Shown here piece by piece: positions 1 to 6,877 of a stretch of 8,873 bases of DNA; position 1 is the first letter of the stretch; the number at the start of each line of letters is the position of its first letter. The position numbers were made by a program, and so were the translations under genes. The stretch lies in the NCBI GenBank assembly GCA_946011705.1, contig CAMGCA010000064.1, positions 1 to 8,873 on the forward strand, written 5' to 3'. This DNA comes from an uncultured Clostridia bacterium. GTDB taxonomy: Bacteria > Bacillota > Clostridia > Oscillospirales > Oscillospiraceae. Below the pieces are notes generated by a model that saw only the letters and a list, made by a program, of their open reading frames with translations, was not told where the DNA came from and made no database searches.

Positions 1-1041
1 TTTGTTCATTCTGTCAGACTGCGTTTTAAGTTTATTGGCGTACGTGTTTTTAAGAGTCTCAATATCCACAATCCCACGCTCCGCCTCCTTTGCGGTCTCC
101 ACGGAGGCCATGTGTAGCTTTTCGGCATTCTGCTTGAGCAGGGCGTTGGTGATGTCCGTCACCTGCCGCTGGGCCTGAGCCGCCTCGGTGGAGTGGGCGA
201 TGCCCAGAGCCAGCACCATCTGGTTCTTCCACAGAGGGATGGTGTTGACCAGAGTGGTCTGAATCTTCTCCACCATCACGGTGTCGTTGTTCTGAATCAT
301 TCGAATCTGGGGCGCGGTCTGGATGGAGATGGCCCGGGTCAGCTCCAGATCATGAATTTTCTTCTCAAAGCGCAGACACTTCTCGGAAAGGTCTCTGGCC
401 GCCTGGGCATCCTCGGCAAGTCCGGTGCGCTGAGCGGTTTCCTCCAGCTGACGCAGCTTCGTGGAGCGAACCTGCTCCAGCTTCTGCTTACCCGCCAGAA
501 TGTACATGGTCAGCTCCTTGAAATAGGCCAGATTCTGCTCGTACATCTTGTCGAGAACCGCGGAGTCCTTCATCAGGCGCACCTGATGCTGCTGCAGGGC
601 GTCGCTGATCTTTTCCACATTGGCTTCCGCCTTGGCGTAACGATTTTTCATCGTCTCCAGCTTGTTTGCCTGCTTGCGGAAGAAGCCGAACAGGCCCTTC
701 TCCTCCTCGGCGTCAAAGCCCTTCAGCTCCCCCACAACGCCGGTGATCAGCTCCCCCACCTCACCTAAGTCCTGGGTGCGGACATTTGCCAGAGCGGTAT
801 CGGAAAAATCCGCCATTTTCTTCTGGGTACCCGCGCCGTACTGCAAAATCTGCGCAGTATTCTCCACGTCAATTTTCGCGGCGAAGTCGTCCACGATTTT
901 CTGCTCCTCCGGGGTCAGAACCGTCTCCGGCTTGGTCTGCTGCAGGGCTGTTTCCTCCTTCACCACCAGCTCCGGGGCGTCGTTCAAATCCGGTTCCAGG
1001 GTCAGACTGGGAATCGTTTCCTTGTTCCATTCAGTGCTCAT
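1..1041 (-). CDS. telA: TelA/YaaN family toxic-anion-resistance protein, 3' end cut by window
   Basis: The reading frame stays open from an ATG at 1041 to the window edge, giving 347 residues without a stop; the family is usually about 360-400 residues, so only a short C-terminal piece is missing. It is soluble, with an acidic N-terminus (MSTEWNKETIPSLTLEPDLN) followed by long charged helices. The C-terminal half carries the family-like stretch with NTIPLWKNQMVLALG, then ITNALLKQNAEKLHMASVETA. TelA homologues are linked to tellurite and other toxic-anion resistance and, in Firmicutes, to cell-envelope stress; the biochemical activity is not settled. The start codon overlaps the stop of the upstream xpaC-like gene by 4 bp (ATGA), which implies translational coupling and one transcript. 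This pairing matches the xpaC-yaaN order known from Bacillus subtilis. Family assignment is firm; a real role in tellurite resistance here is not shown. Confidence 0.93.
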   Translation of the reverse strand, partial: MSTEWNKETIPSLTLEPDLNDAPELVVKEETALQQTKPETVLTPEEQKIVDDFAAKIDVENTAQILQYGAGTQKKMADFSDTALANVRTQDLGEVGELITGVVGELKGFDAEEEKGLFGFFRKQANKLETMKNRYAKAEANVEKISDALQQHQVRLMKDSAVLDKMYEQNLAYFKELTMYILAGKQKLEQVRSTKLRQLEETAQRTGLAEDAQAARDLSEKCLRFEKKIHDLELTRAISIQTAPQIRMIQNNDTVMVEKIQTTLVNTIPLWKNQMVLALGIAHSTEAAQAQRQVTDITNALLKQNAEKLHMASVETAKEAERGIVDIETLKNTYANKLKTQSDRMNK

Positions 1042-2252
1042 TGTCTATTCTCCTGTTTCTTCAGTTTTGAAAGCGTGTCCTCTGTCAGACCCTCCTGGGC
1101 CAGCAAGGTATTCAGCACGGAAATATCGCTGGATACATCCATGGCGGTATCCTCAAAAACGGAATCCAGCAGCTTCTCAAAGGCCAGATTCAGGGTATCC
1201 AGTGTGTCCTCGATTTCCTTCTTGGATGCCCGGATGGTTTCCCCCTGAACGGGCTGGGCATCCATTTCCGCGTAGGCGTTCAGCAGCTTCACCGTCATGG
1301 GCAGGTAGTAATCCATCAGCTTTTTCAGGTCGGGCACAATCTCCGGGTGGGCCTGGGCCCGCTCAAAAATCCGCCGGACAATCAGCTCTATCCGGGAAAT
1401 CTTGCCGGAAATTTCCTGCCCGGGGATGGCGTCGTTGCAGCGGCGAATCTCCGCGATGAAGGCATTGCCCCGCTCCGCCACCTCCCGCACTCTGGGGTCA
1501 GTGGCAGCGGCCGTCCGCTGCGCCTGTTTTTCCGCTTCCAGTTCCTCTTTCTTTCGGGCTTCCAGCGCAAGGCGGCTGCGCTCGTAGTGCCGGTAGGTCT
1601 CGTGGCTGGTAATGAGACAGGTTTCCTCCTTATCCAGATGGCCCTCCAAAAAGTAGCCGTCGTTGATCATTTTTACCAGCTCTTTGCGGACGAATTTCAC
1701 ATTTTTCCCCACGCTTCGGGCCAGTTTTTCCAGTGCGCAGTGGGTATTGGTACCCAAAGTCTTGCAATACTTTTTGAAGCGGCTCACCCGCTCCAGACCC
1801 CGCACACCCCCAACGATCAGGCAAACGCCGCCGCAGAAAGCCGCGAGGCCAAACACCGCCGGAACCCCGGACACCCCGGTGACCGCCGCGAGGATAACCG
1901 TGGACAAAAAGCCCAGAAACCCAAAGCAGGACAGCAGGCTTCCGCCTACGATCTTCACGATGCCCACGGCCGTTTTTCCATCGGTGCTGCAGTAGAGCGC
2001 AGGCAGTGTTTGCGGCTGATCGATGATCTTCGGTTTCTGCCTGACCTGTGCCGCGCGGGAAGCGTTATCCGCAGACCGGGCCGCGTTGTCCACCGCCCGG
2101 CGCACCGCTTCCCCGCCCACGTCAATGGCGTGGTTCACCGTCCGGGTGATGTTCTGGTTTAAAGTTCGATAGTCCTGAGAATTGATGGCCTGATCAATGA
2201 TATCCTGAATGTTTCGGCCCAACGCTTCCCAGTCCTGATTGTTGTTCGCCAT
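1038..2252 (-). CDS. xpaC: XpaC-like (5-bromo-4-chloroindolyl phosphate hydrolysis family) membrane protein
   Basis: This is a 404-residue protein starting MANNNQDWEALGRN. Residues 1-70 are polar and helical. Two adjacent hydrophobic segments at about 99-126 and 130-151 form a membrane hairpin. Residues about 168-215 (CALEKLARSVGKNVKFVRKE onward) look like a small winged-helix-type fold, and about 222-250 is a charged likely coiled coil. The C-terminal part, about 255-390, resembles the XpaC family, with AEIRRCNDAIPGQEISGKI, MDYYLPMTVKLLNAYAEMD and VSSDISVLNTLLAQEGL. The family name comes from a phenotype in Bacillus; true enzyme activity is doubtful and the role is unknown. The ATG at 2252 is preferred because a GGAG lies 8 nt upstream; an in-frame TTG at 2309 lies inside the likely -35 element and would not be transcribed. 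It is translationally coupled to telA. The winged-helix reading is my inference. Confidence 0.85.
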   Translation of the reverse strand: MANNNQDWEALGRNIQDIIDQAINSQDYRTLNQNITRTVNHAIDVGGEAVRRAVDNAARSADNASRAAQVRQKPKIIDQPQTLPALYCSTDGKTAVGIVKIVGGSLLSCFGFLGFLSTVILAAVTGVSGVPAVFGLAAFCGGVCLIVGGVRGLERVSRFKKYCKTLGTNTHCALEKLARSVGKNVKFVRKELVKMINDGYFLEGHLDKEETCLITSHETYRHYERSRLALEARKKEELEAEKQAQRTAAATDPRVREVAERGNAFIAEIRRCNDAIPGQEISGKISRIELIVRRIFERAQAHPEIVPDLKKLMDYYLPMTVKLLNAYAEMDAQPVQGETIRASKKEIEDTLDTLNLAFEKLLDSVFEDTAMDVSSDISVLNTLLAQEGLTEDTLSKLKKQENRQ

Positions 2253-2260
2253 ATGATCCA

Positions 2261-2264
2261 CTCC
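2261..2264 (-). promoter_or_regulatory. Ribosome binding site fixing the xpaC-like start
   Basis: On the minus strand GGAG (within GTGGAGTGGATCAT) lies 8 nt before the ATG at 2252. This supports the 404-residue start over the longer frame beginning with TTG at 2309. Confidence 0.7.
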
Positions 2265-2280
2265 ACGCAATAGTGCCCTT

Positions 2281-2309
2281 ATTATAGCCTTTTCTTTCAA
2301 AAAACGCAA
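2281..2309 (-). promoter_or_regulatory. Sigma-A-type promoter for the xpaC-telA operon
   Basis: On the minus strand there is a perfect -10 TATAAT (2286-2281) and, 17 bp upstream, a weak -35 TTGCGT (2309-2304) followed by a T/A-rich spacer. It sits downstream of the nrdD terminator, so the two-gene operon probably has its own transcript. The -35 is poor, so basal strength may be modest or activator-dependent. No clear operator is visible. Confidence 0.6.
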
Positions 2310-2352
2310 GTGCTAACCGAATCTATCCTGCATGGAAGACACATTTTCCTAT

Positions 2353-2390
2353 AAAAAAACCATGAAGCGGCGAATCGCTTCATGGTTTTT
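2353..2390 (-). terminator. Rho-independent terminator of nrdD
   Basis: A perfect 15-bp inverted repeat (2355-2369 with 2376-2390, stem core ACCATGAAGCG) closes a 6-nt loop. Read on the minus strand, the stem ends in a run of seven Ts, 9 bp past the nrdD stop. The T run on the plus strand (2386-2390) could make it bidirectional, but no plus-strand gene ends here. Confidence 0.92.
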
Positions 2391-2398
2391 AGGGTTGC

Positions 2399-4624
2399 TT
2401 ACAGATGCAGGACCCGATCCTTGATCTCCTGGGTACGGCCCTGGTTCCAATACTGAGTGCCGATATAGCCGCAGGTACGGCGGGCAACGTTCATCTTGCT
2501 CTGGTCGGTATTGCCGCACTGGGGGCAGACCCAAATGAGCTTGCCGTCGGTGTCCTCCTGAATGGAGATCTCGCCGTCATAGCCGCACGCCTGGCAGTAG
2601 TCGGACTTGGTGTTCAGCTCTGCGTACATGATGTTGTCGTAGATGTACTGCATGACCTCCAGCACCGCGTCGATGTTCTGCTGCATATTGGGCACCTCCA
2701 CATAGCTGATGGCGCCGCCGGGAGACAGCTGCTGGAACTGGGCCTCAAAGGACAGCTTGGTGAAGGCGTCGATCTCCTCGCAAACATGGACGTGGTAGGA
2801 GTTGGTAATGTAGCTCTTGTCGGTAATGCCGGGAATCACGCCAAACCGCTTTTGCAGGCACTTGGCAAACTTGTAGGTGGTGGATTCCAGGGGCGTGCCG
2901 TAGAGGGAGTAGTCGATGTTCTCCGCGGTCTTCCACTGAAGGCACTTGTCATTCATCTTCTGCATGACAGACAGGGCGAAGGGCTTGGCCTCCTCGTCCG
3001 TGTGGGACTTGCCGGTCATGTACTTGACGCACTCGTACAGGCCCGCGTAGCCCAGAGAGATGGTGGAGTAGCCGCCGTAGAGGAGCTTATCGATGGGCTC
3101 GCCCTTGTCGAGTCTGGCCAGGGCGCCGTACTGCCACAGGATGGGGGCGGCGTCGGACAGAGTTCCCTTCAACCGCTCATGGCGGCACTGCAGGGCCCGA
3201 TGGCACAGCTCCAGCCGCTCCTCGAAAATCTCCCAGAACTTGCCCATATCCCGGCCGGAGGACAGGGCCACATCCACCAGATTGATGGTGACAACGCCCT
3301 GATTAAAGCGGCCGTAATACTTGGGCTTCCCCGGCTCATAGTTGCCGGCATTTGCAATGTTATCCCAGCCGTTGCCGGAGCGATCCGGGGTCAGGAAGCT
3401 GCGGCAGCCCATGCAGGTGTAGACATCACCATGGCCCGGGGTCTCGCCCTTGGAGAGCTTGTACTCTCTCATCTTCTTTTCGCTGATGTAGTCGGGAACC
3501 ATGCGCTTGGCGGTGCACTCGGCAGCCAGCCGGGTCAGGTAGAAATAGGGGGTGCCCTCCCGGACGTTGTCCTCCTCCAGCACGTAGATGAGCTTGGGGA
3601 AGGCGGGGGTAATCCACACGCCCTTCTCGTTCTTCACACCCTCATAGCGCTGGCGCAGGGTCTCCTCGATGATCATGGCCAGATCCTTCTTCTCCTGCTC
3701 GTCCTTGGCCTCGTTGAGGTACATGAACACGGTGATGAAGGGAGCCTGTCCGTTGGTGGTCATCAGCGTCACCACCTGGTACTGGATGGTCTGCACGCCC
3801 CGGCGGACTTCCTCCCGCAGACGGTCCTCCACCACCTTGGTGATGGCTTCTTCACTGGGACTGACGCCAAAGGCGGCCATTTCCTTTTCGACACTCCGGC
3901 GGATCTTTTCCCGGCTGATCTGGACAAAGGGCGCCAGATGGGTCAGGCTGATGGACTGGCCGCCGTACTGGTTGGAGGCCACCTGGGCAATGATCTGGGT
4001 GGCAATGTTGCAGGCGGTGGAGAAGGAATGGGGCTTCTCGATGAGAGTTCCGGAAATCACGGTGCCGTTCTGCAGCATATCATCCAGATTCACCAGGTCG
4101 CAGTTGTGCATATGCTGGGCATAATAGTCGGAGTCATGGAAATGGATGATGCCGGCCTCGTGAGCCGCCACAATCTCCGGGGGCAGCAGAATCCGGCGGG
4201 TGATGTCCTTGCTGACCTCGCCGGCCATGTAGTCCCGCTGCACGGCATTGATGGTGGGGTTCTTGTTGGCGTTCTCCTGCTTGACCTCCTCGTTGTTGCA
4301 CTCGATGAGGCTGAGAATCCGGTCGTCGGTGGTGTTGGACTGGCGGGCCAGGGAGCGGATGTAGCGGTAGGTGATGTATTCCTTGGCAACCTCGAAGGCG
4401 CCATGGGCCATAATCGCCTTCTCTACCAGGTCCTGAATCTCCTCCACGGAGGGGCTGCGGCCCATTTCCTCGCAGGAAATCTGCACACTCTCGGAGATCC
4501 GCCGAATCTGCAGCGGGGTCATCCGCACGTTTTCTTCGGCGGCTTCATTGGCCTTGGTCACGGCCATAATAATCTTTTCAATGTCAAAAACGACTTCCGC
4601 GCCGTTACGTTTAATAATTTTCAT
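2399..4624 (-). CDS. nrdD: Anaerobic (class III) ribonucleoside-triphosphate reductase
   Basis: NrdD reduces ribonucleoside triphosphates to deoxyribonucleotides for DNA synthesis, using an oxygen-sensitive glycyl radical installed by the radical-SAM activase NrdG. The 741-residue length is normal. An N-terminal ATP-cone (about 1-95, MKIIKRNGAEVVFDIEKI) suggests allosteric ATP/dATP control. Candidate active-site cysteines are Cys175 in QHMHNCDLVNLDD and the CMGC group at 404-407, followed by YYGRFNQGVVTINL (436-449). A zinc-finger-like set Cys677, Cys680, Cys700, Cys703 precedes the glycyl radical site Gly719 in RRTCGYIGTQYW. All key elements look intact. The ATG at 4624 has an AAGGAGG site 8 nt upstream. 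Two NrdR-type boxes overlie its promoter, so repression by NrdR when dNTPs are ample is likely. Unusually, no nrdG follows: a terminator and an unrelated operon come next, so the activase must be elsewhere. Confidence 0.98.
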   Translation of the reverse strand: MKIIKRNGAEVVFDIEKIIMAVTKANEAAEENVRMTPLQIRRISESVQISCEEMGRSPSVEEIQDLVEKAIMAHGAFEVAKEYITYRYIRSLARQSNTTDDRILSLIECNNEEVKQENANKNPTINAVQRDYMAGEVSKDITRRILLPPEIVAAHEAGIIHFHDSDYYAQHMHNCDLVNLDDMLQNGTVISGTLIEKPHSFSTACNIATQIIAQVASNQYGGQSISLTHLAPFVQISREKIRRSVEKEMAAFGVSPSEEAITKVVEDRLREEVRRGVQTIQYQVVTLMTTNGQAPFITVFMYLNEAKDEQEKKDLAMIIEETLRQRYEGVKNEKGVWITPAFPKLIYVLEEDNVREGTPYFYLTRLAAECTAKRMVPDYISEKKMREYKLSKGETPGHGDVYTCMGCRSFLTPDRSGNGWDNIANAGNYEPGKPKYYGRFNQGVVTINLVDVALSSGRDMGKFWEIFEERLELCHRALQCRHERLKGTLSDAAPILWQYGALARLDKGEPIDKLLYGGYSTISLGYAGLYECVKYMTGKSHTDEEAKPFALSVMQKMNDKCLQWKTAENIDYSLYGTPLESTTYKFAKCLQKRFGVIPGITDKSYITNSYHVHVCEEIDAFTKLSFEAQFQQLSPGGAISYVEVPNMQQNIDAVLEVMQYIYDNIMYAELNTKSDYCQACGYDGEISIQEDTDGKLIWVCPQCGNTDQSKMNVARRTCGYIGTQYWNQGRTQEIKDRVLHL

Positions 4625-4632
4625 AGGGTATG

Positions 4633-4639
4633 CCTCCTT
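4633..4639 (-). promoter_or_regulatory. Ribosome binding site of nrdD
   Basis: AAGGAGG on the minus strand, 8 nt upstream of the ATG at 4624, is a near-perfect Shine-Dalgarno sequence and supports that start. Confidence 0.85.
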
Positions 4640-4676
4640 GGGGAATTCGGTCGATCTGTTGTCTTACGCAGGGCTT

Positions 4677-4704
4677 ATTATACTAGATATTGTGGTTTTG
4701 TCAA
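4677..4704 (-). promoter_or_regulatory. Strong sigma-A promoter of nrdD
   Basis: On the minus strand a perfect -35 TTGACA (4704-4699) and perfect -10 TATAAT (4682-4677) are separated by 16 bp. The predicted transcript has a leader of roughly 45 nt before the nrdD ATG. The 4680-4695 NrdR-type box lies across the spacer and -10 and the other box is just upstream of the -35, an arrangement suited to repression. Confidence 0.85.
4680..4695 (-). promoter_or_regulatory. NrdR box 1 (promoter-proximal)
   Basis: The minus-strand 16-mer CCACAATATCTAGTAT matches 13 of 16 positions of the NrdR-box consensus as I know it (ACACWATATATWGTGT). It covers the promoter spacer and four bases of the -10. NrdR is the ATP/dATP-sensing zinc-ribbon/ATP-cone repressor of ribonucleotide reductase genes. 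The nrdR gene itself is not in this window. Confidence 0.8.
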
Positions 4705-4711
4705 GTCTCAG

Positions 4712-4727
4712 GCACAAAATACTGTGT
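4712..4727 (-). promoter_or_regulatory. NrdR box 2 (promoter-distal)
   Basis: The plus-strand 16-mer GCACAAAATACTGTGT also matches 13 of 16 positions of the near-palindromic NrdR consensus. Its centre is 32 bp from box 1, about three helical turns. That is the spacing expected for cooperative NrdR binding on one DNA face, and it raises confidence in both boxes. Confidence 0.8.
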
Positions 4728-4829
4728 CGCAGTTTTTATCAGGAAAAAGTTATCGTTTGGGGAAGGTGGAACACCACGCGCCTGAACAAAGGATTGTTTT
4801 CATTTTTCACGCTTTTTCAAAAGAAAGGT

Positions 4830-4858
4830 TTGAAATTATCGAAGGATTATAGTATAAT
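4830..4858 (+). promoter_or_regulatory. Sigma-A promoter of galM
   Basis: -35 TTGAAA (4830-4835) and a perfect -10 TATAAT (4853-4858) have the ideal 17-bp spacer. The predicted leader to the GTG start is about 55 nt. The rest of the 297-bp nrdD-galM intergenic stretch holds the nrdD promoter and NrdR boxes, about 100 bp away, so NrdR is unlikely to affect galM directly. I see no clear CcpA or other sugar operator. Confidence 0.8.
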
Positions 4859-4906
4859 CCCGGAAAGGATATTTACATAACCCCCCGCGTTTCTCGACGA
4901 AAAATG

Positions 4907-4913
4907 AAAGGAG
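4907..4913 (+). promoter_or_regulatory. Ribosome binding site selecting the GTG start of galM
   Basis: AAAGGAG lies 8 nt upstream of the in-frame GTG at 4922. The alternative ATG at 4904 overlaps the upstream side of this site and has no Shine-Dalgarno sequence of its own, so the GTG is the better start. Confidence 0.82.
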
Positions 4914-4921
4914 CAAATTTT

Positions 4922-5938
4922 GTGAAGAAAAATTTCGGCATTTTGCCATCCGGTGAGGAAGCAAGCCTGTACACCATATCCTGTGGAGGCGTCACCGCGG
5001 GTATCTCTGACTACGGCGCCACACTGGTTTCTGTGTTGGTTCCCGACAGCACCGGCAATCTCAATGACGTTGTCCTGGGTTTTGACGACTGCAACGGCTA
5101 TGCCACCGGCGGCGGCTGTCTGGGCGCTACCGTGGGCCGCAACGCCAACCGCATTCAGGGTGCCGCCTTCCGTCTGAACGGCAAAGAATATACCATGACC
5201 CCCAACGAAAACGGGAACAACCTGCACTCCGGCCCGGACTACTACTTCCATAGAATGTGGAAGGTTGTTTCCTGCACCGATTCCGCCATCACCCTGGAGC
5301 TGAACAGCCCCCATGGCGATCAGGGCTTTCCCGGCAACGCCGTGATCCGGGTGACCTACTCTTTGGACGCCGATCATGGCCTGCATATCGCCTATAACGC
5401 GGTCTGCGATCAGGATACCGTGTTCAACCTCACCAACCACAGCTACTTCAACCTCCGGGGCCATGAGCACCCCGAAGCCGCCATGGATCAGCTGCTGACC
5501 CTGCCGGGCCGCTTCTTCAATCCCGATGACGCCAAGGCCATTCCCACCGGCGAAAAGCGCAGCGTGGAAGGCACCCCCATGGATTTCCGGGTTCCCAAGC
5601 CCATTGGTCAGGATCTGGGTGCGGACTACGAGTGCCTGAAGCTTCAGGGCGGCTACGACCACAACTGGGAGGTCTTCTGCAACCCCTGTGCTCAGCTCCA
5701 TGACCCCGTCTCCGGACGGAGCATGGCGGTCTACACCGACTGCCCCGGCATCCAGTTCTATGCCGGCAATTTCCTGGACGAGCAGGGCAAGGGCGGCGTA
5801 TACTACGGCAAAAACACCGGTGTCGCACTGGAGACCCAGTACTACCCCGACGCGCTTCACCATCCCGACTGGCCCCAGCCCATTACGAAGGCCGGGGAGC
5901 GCTATCACAGCGAAACCGTATACCGTTTCCATTGGTAA
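4922..5938 (+). CDS. galM: Aldose 1-epimerase (galactose mutarotase)
   Basis: GalM interconverts the alpha and beta anomers of aldohexoses such as galactose and glucose, feeding the Leloir pathway in the cytoplasm. From the GTG start the protein is 338 residues, normal for the family. Visible signatures are GRNANRI (72-78), NLHSG with His102, the NHSYFNL motif with the probable catalytic His173, GYDHNWEV for sugar binding, and VALETQYYPDALHHPDWP with the probable catalytic base Glu304. There is no signal peptide. It is a single-gene unit with its own promoter and terminator, divergent from nrdD; no galK, galT or galE is nearby, so it probably acts as a general hexose mutarotase. An ATG 18 bp upstream would add six residues but lacks a ribosome binding site. 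Confidence 0.96.
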   Translation: MKKNFGILPSGEEASLYTISCGGVTAGISDYGATLVSVLVPDSTGNLNDVVLGFDDCNGYATGGGCLGATVGRNANRIQGAAFRLNGKEYTMTPNENGNNLHSGPDYYFHRMWKVVSCTDSAITLELNSPHGDQGFPGNAVIRVTYSLDADHGLHIAYNAVCDQDTVFNLTNHSYFNLRGHEHPEAAMDQLLTLPGRFFNPDDAKAIPTGEKRSVEGTPMDFRVPKPIGQDLGADYECLKLQGGYDHNWEVFCNPCAQLHDPVSGRSMAVYTDCPGIQFYAGNFLDEQGKGGVYYGKNTGVALETQYYPDALHHPDWPQPITKAGERYHSETVYRFHW

Positions 5939-5946
5939 ATCAACCC

Positions 5947-5976
5947 GGGGAAGAGCCCATGGCTCTTCCCCTTTTT
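5947..5976 (+). terminator. Rho-independent terminator of galM
   Basis: An 11-bp perfect stem (GGGGAAGAGCC, 5947-5957, pairing with 5961-5971) closes a 3-nt loop and is followed by five Ts, 8 bp after the galM stop. It separates galM from the cysteine-rich gene. Confidence 0.93.
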
Positions 5977-5980
5977 ATGC

Positions 5981-6016
5981 ACTTCCTGGCTGTGGACGCA
6001 TAAACTGTCCTATAAG
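5981..6016 (+). promoter_or_regulatory. Possible promoter of the cysteine-rich gene
   Basis: Two weak alternatives exist. CATAAACT (5999-6006) fits the CATANNNT -10 pattern of the sporulation sigma factors E and K, and an AC at 5981-5982 sits 16 bp upstream, as in sigma-K promoters. Alternatively TATAAG (6011-6016) resembles a sigma-A -10 but lacks a recognisable -35. Both patterns are short and could occur by chance. Confidence 0.25.
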
Positions 6017-6031
6017 CGTATGCTTATTTTT
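6012..6031 (+). repeat. Small inverted repeat in the leader of the cysteine-rich gene
   Basis: ATAAGC (6012-6017) and GCTTAT (6022-6027) form a 6-bp stem with a 4-nt GTAT loop, followed by a T run to 6031. It lies just upstream of the ribosome binding site. It could be a weak second terminator for galM, a leader hairpin or an operator; the short AT-rich stem makes any role uncertain. Confidence 0.4.
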
Positions 6032-6050
6032 GAATCTGGGAGGTTTTTCC

Positions 6051-6875
6051 ATGTCAGACCAATGCCGGGACCCGCTGACCAGCGAGTCCAGCGATCCGCG
6101 CCAGACCATGTCCATTCACACCCGGAAGATCACCGACTCCTGCCGTGACAAGGATTGCATCGAAGATCTGCGGGTCTACCTGACCTGCGGCTCTCAGCAG
6201 CTTCTGGACAGCGCCGCCAATGTCCGGGTCCGCAGTGCGGAACTGATTCACACTTACATTGACGTAACGCCCGTTGCCTTTGACCGAAACCACTACTGCA
6301 TTGACATTACCTTCTACTACCGGGTGCTGGCGGACGCGGTGGTGGGCTCCTGCCGCCCCACGACCCTCTACGGACTGGCTGTGTTCAACAAGCGGGCCGT
6401 GCTGTGCGGGGAAGACAGCCGGGCCCACATCTTCCGCAGCGATTCCCCGCTGGGCCGTCCGGATGGGCGCACCCTGTGCACCGCCAACCGGCCTGCCGCT
6501 GTGGTGGAGGTTCTGGACCCCATGGTGCTGGGCTCCAAAATCCGGGATGTGTGCGAATGCGCCAGCGATACCGTCACAGCCCAGATCCCCGATGGCATCT
6601 GCTCCGTCTTTGATGAGGAATTGGTCCTTTCCGGCGGGCAGAGACGTCTCTTCGTCACCCTGGGGCAGTTCTCCATCGTGCGGCTGGAACGGGATGCCCA
6701 GCTGGTGATTCCCGTGCTGGACTATTCCATCCCCACCAAGGAATGCTGCGACGCCGCCGGAGGCTGCTGCACCGAGGACCCCTGTGAAATGTTCAGCCGG
6801 ATTCCCTTCCCGTCAAAGCAGTTCTCCCCCGAAAACTGCGACAGCGTCAATCGCGACAATTGTCCGTGCAACTGA
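6051..6875 (+). CDS. Cysteine-rich conserved-looking protein of unknown function
   Basis: The 274-residue product has 19 cysteines (about 7%), spread through the chain and crowded near the end (ECC, GGCC, DPC, then ENC, DNC and PCN). There is no signal peptide or membrane segment. An N-terminal region has KDCIEDLRVYLTC, and a beta-rich middle (residues about 56-100, ELIHTYIDVTPVAFDRNHYC, then IDITFYYRV) looks like a folded domain. Two CxC pairs occur (DVCEC, CPC). The ATG at 6051 is chosen because GGGAGG lies 7 nt upstream; the same frame is open back to 5688 but that part lies inside galM in another frame. It is a single-gene unit between two terminators. The composition, soluble nature and Clostridia-like setting recall spore-coat-type proteins, which is inference; a metal-binding or disulfide-crosslinked structural role is an alternative. 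I do not recognise a named family with certainty. Confidence 0.88.
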   Translation: MSDQCRDPLTSESSDPRQTMSIHTRKITDSCRDKDCIEDLRVYLTCGSQQLLDSAANVRVRSAELIHTYIDVTPVAFDRNHYCIDITFYYRVLADAVVGSCRPTTLYGLAVFNKRAVLCGEDSRAHIFRSDSPLGRPDGRTLCTANRPAAVVEVLDPMVLGSKIRDVCECASDTVTAQIPDGICSVFDEELVLSGGQRRLFVTLGQFSIVRLERDAQLVIPVLDYSIPTKECCDAAGGCCTEDPCEMFSRIPFPSKQFSPENCDSVNRDNCPCN

Positions 6876-6877
6876 CC

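Noticed and set aside
193..768. Plus-strand frame opposite telA, and further plus-strand frames to 2162
   Set aside because: They are antisense shadows of telA and the xpaC-like gene, lacking ribosome binding sites and family features.
2253..2309. 19-residue N-terminal extension of the xpaC-like protein from a TTG at 2309
   Set aside because: It coincides with the promoter -35 and -10 elements, while the ATG at 2252 has its own ribosome binding site.
2405..4852. Plus-strand 815-residue open frame
   Set aside because: It is antisense to nrdD, which has all family motifs; the frame is rich in Gly, Leu, Val and His with no recognisable domain, as expected for the shadow of a GC-rich gene.
4625..4921. 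Riboswitch, T-box or small RNA in the nrdD-galM intergenic stretch
   Set aside because: Both predicted leaders are short (about 45-55 nt) and the rest is explained by promoters and NrdR boxes; no conserved structured motif is visible.
4847..5932. Minus-strand 361-residue open frame
   Set aside because: It is antisense to galM, low in complexity and without motifs or a ribosome binding site; it is a codon-bias shadow.
5688..6050. N-terminal extension of the cysteine-rich protein back into galM
   Set aside because: It would overlap the galM coding region and its terminator in a different frame; the ATG at 6051 has a good ribosome binding site.
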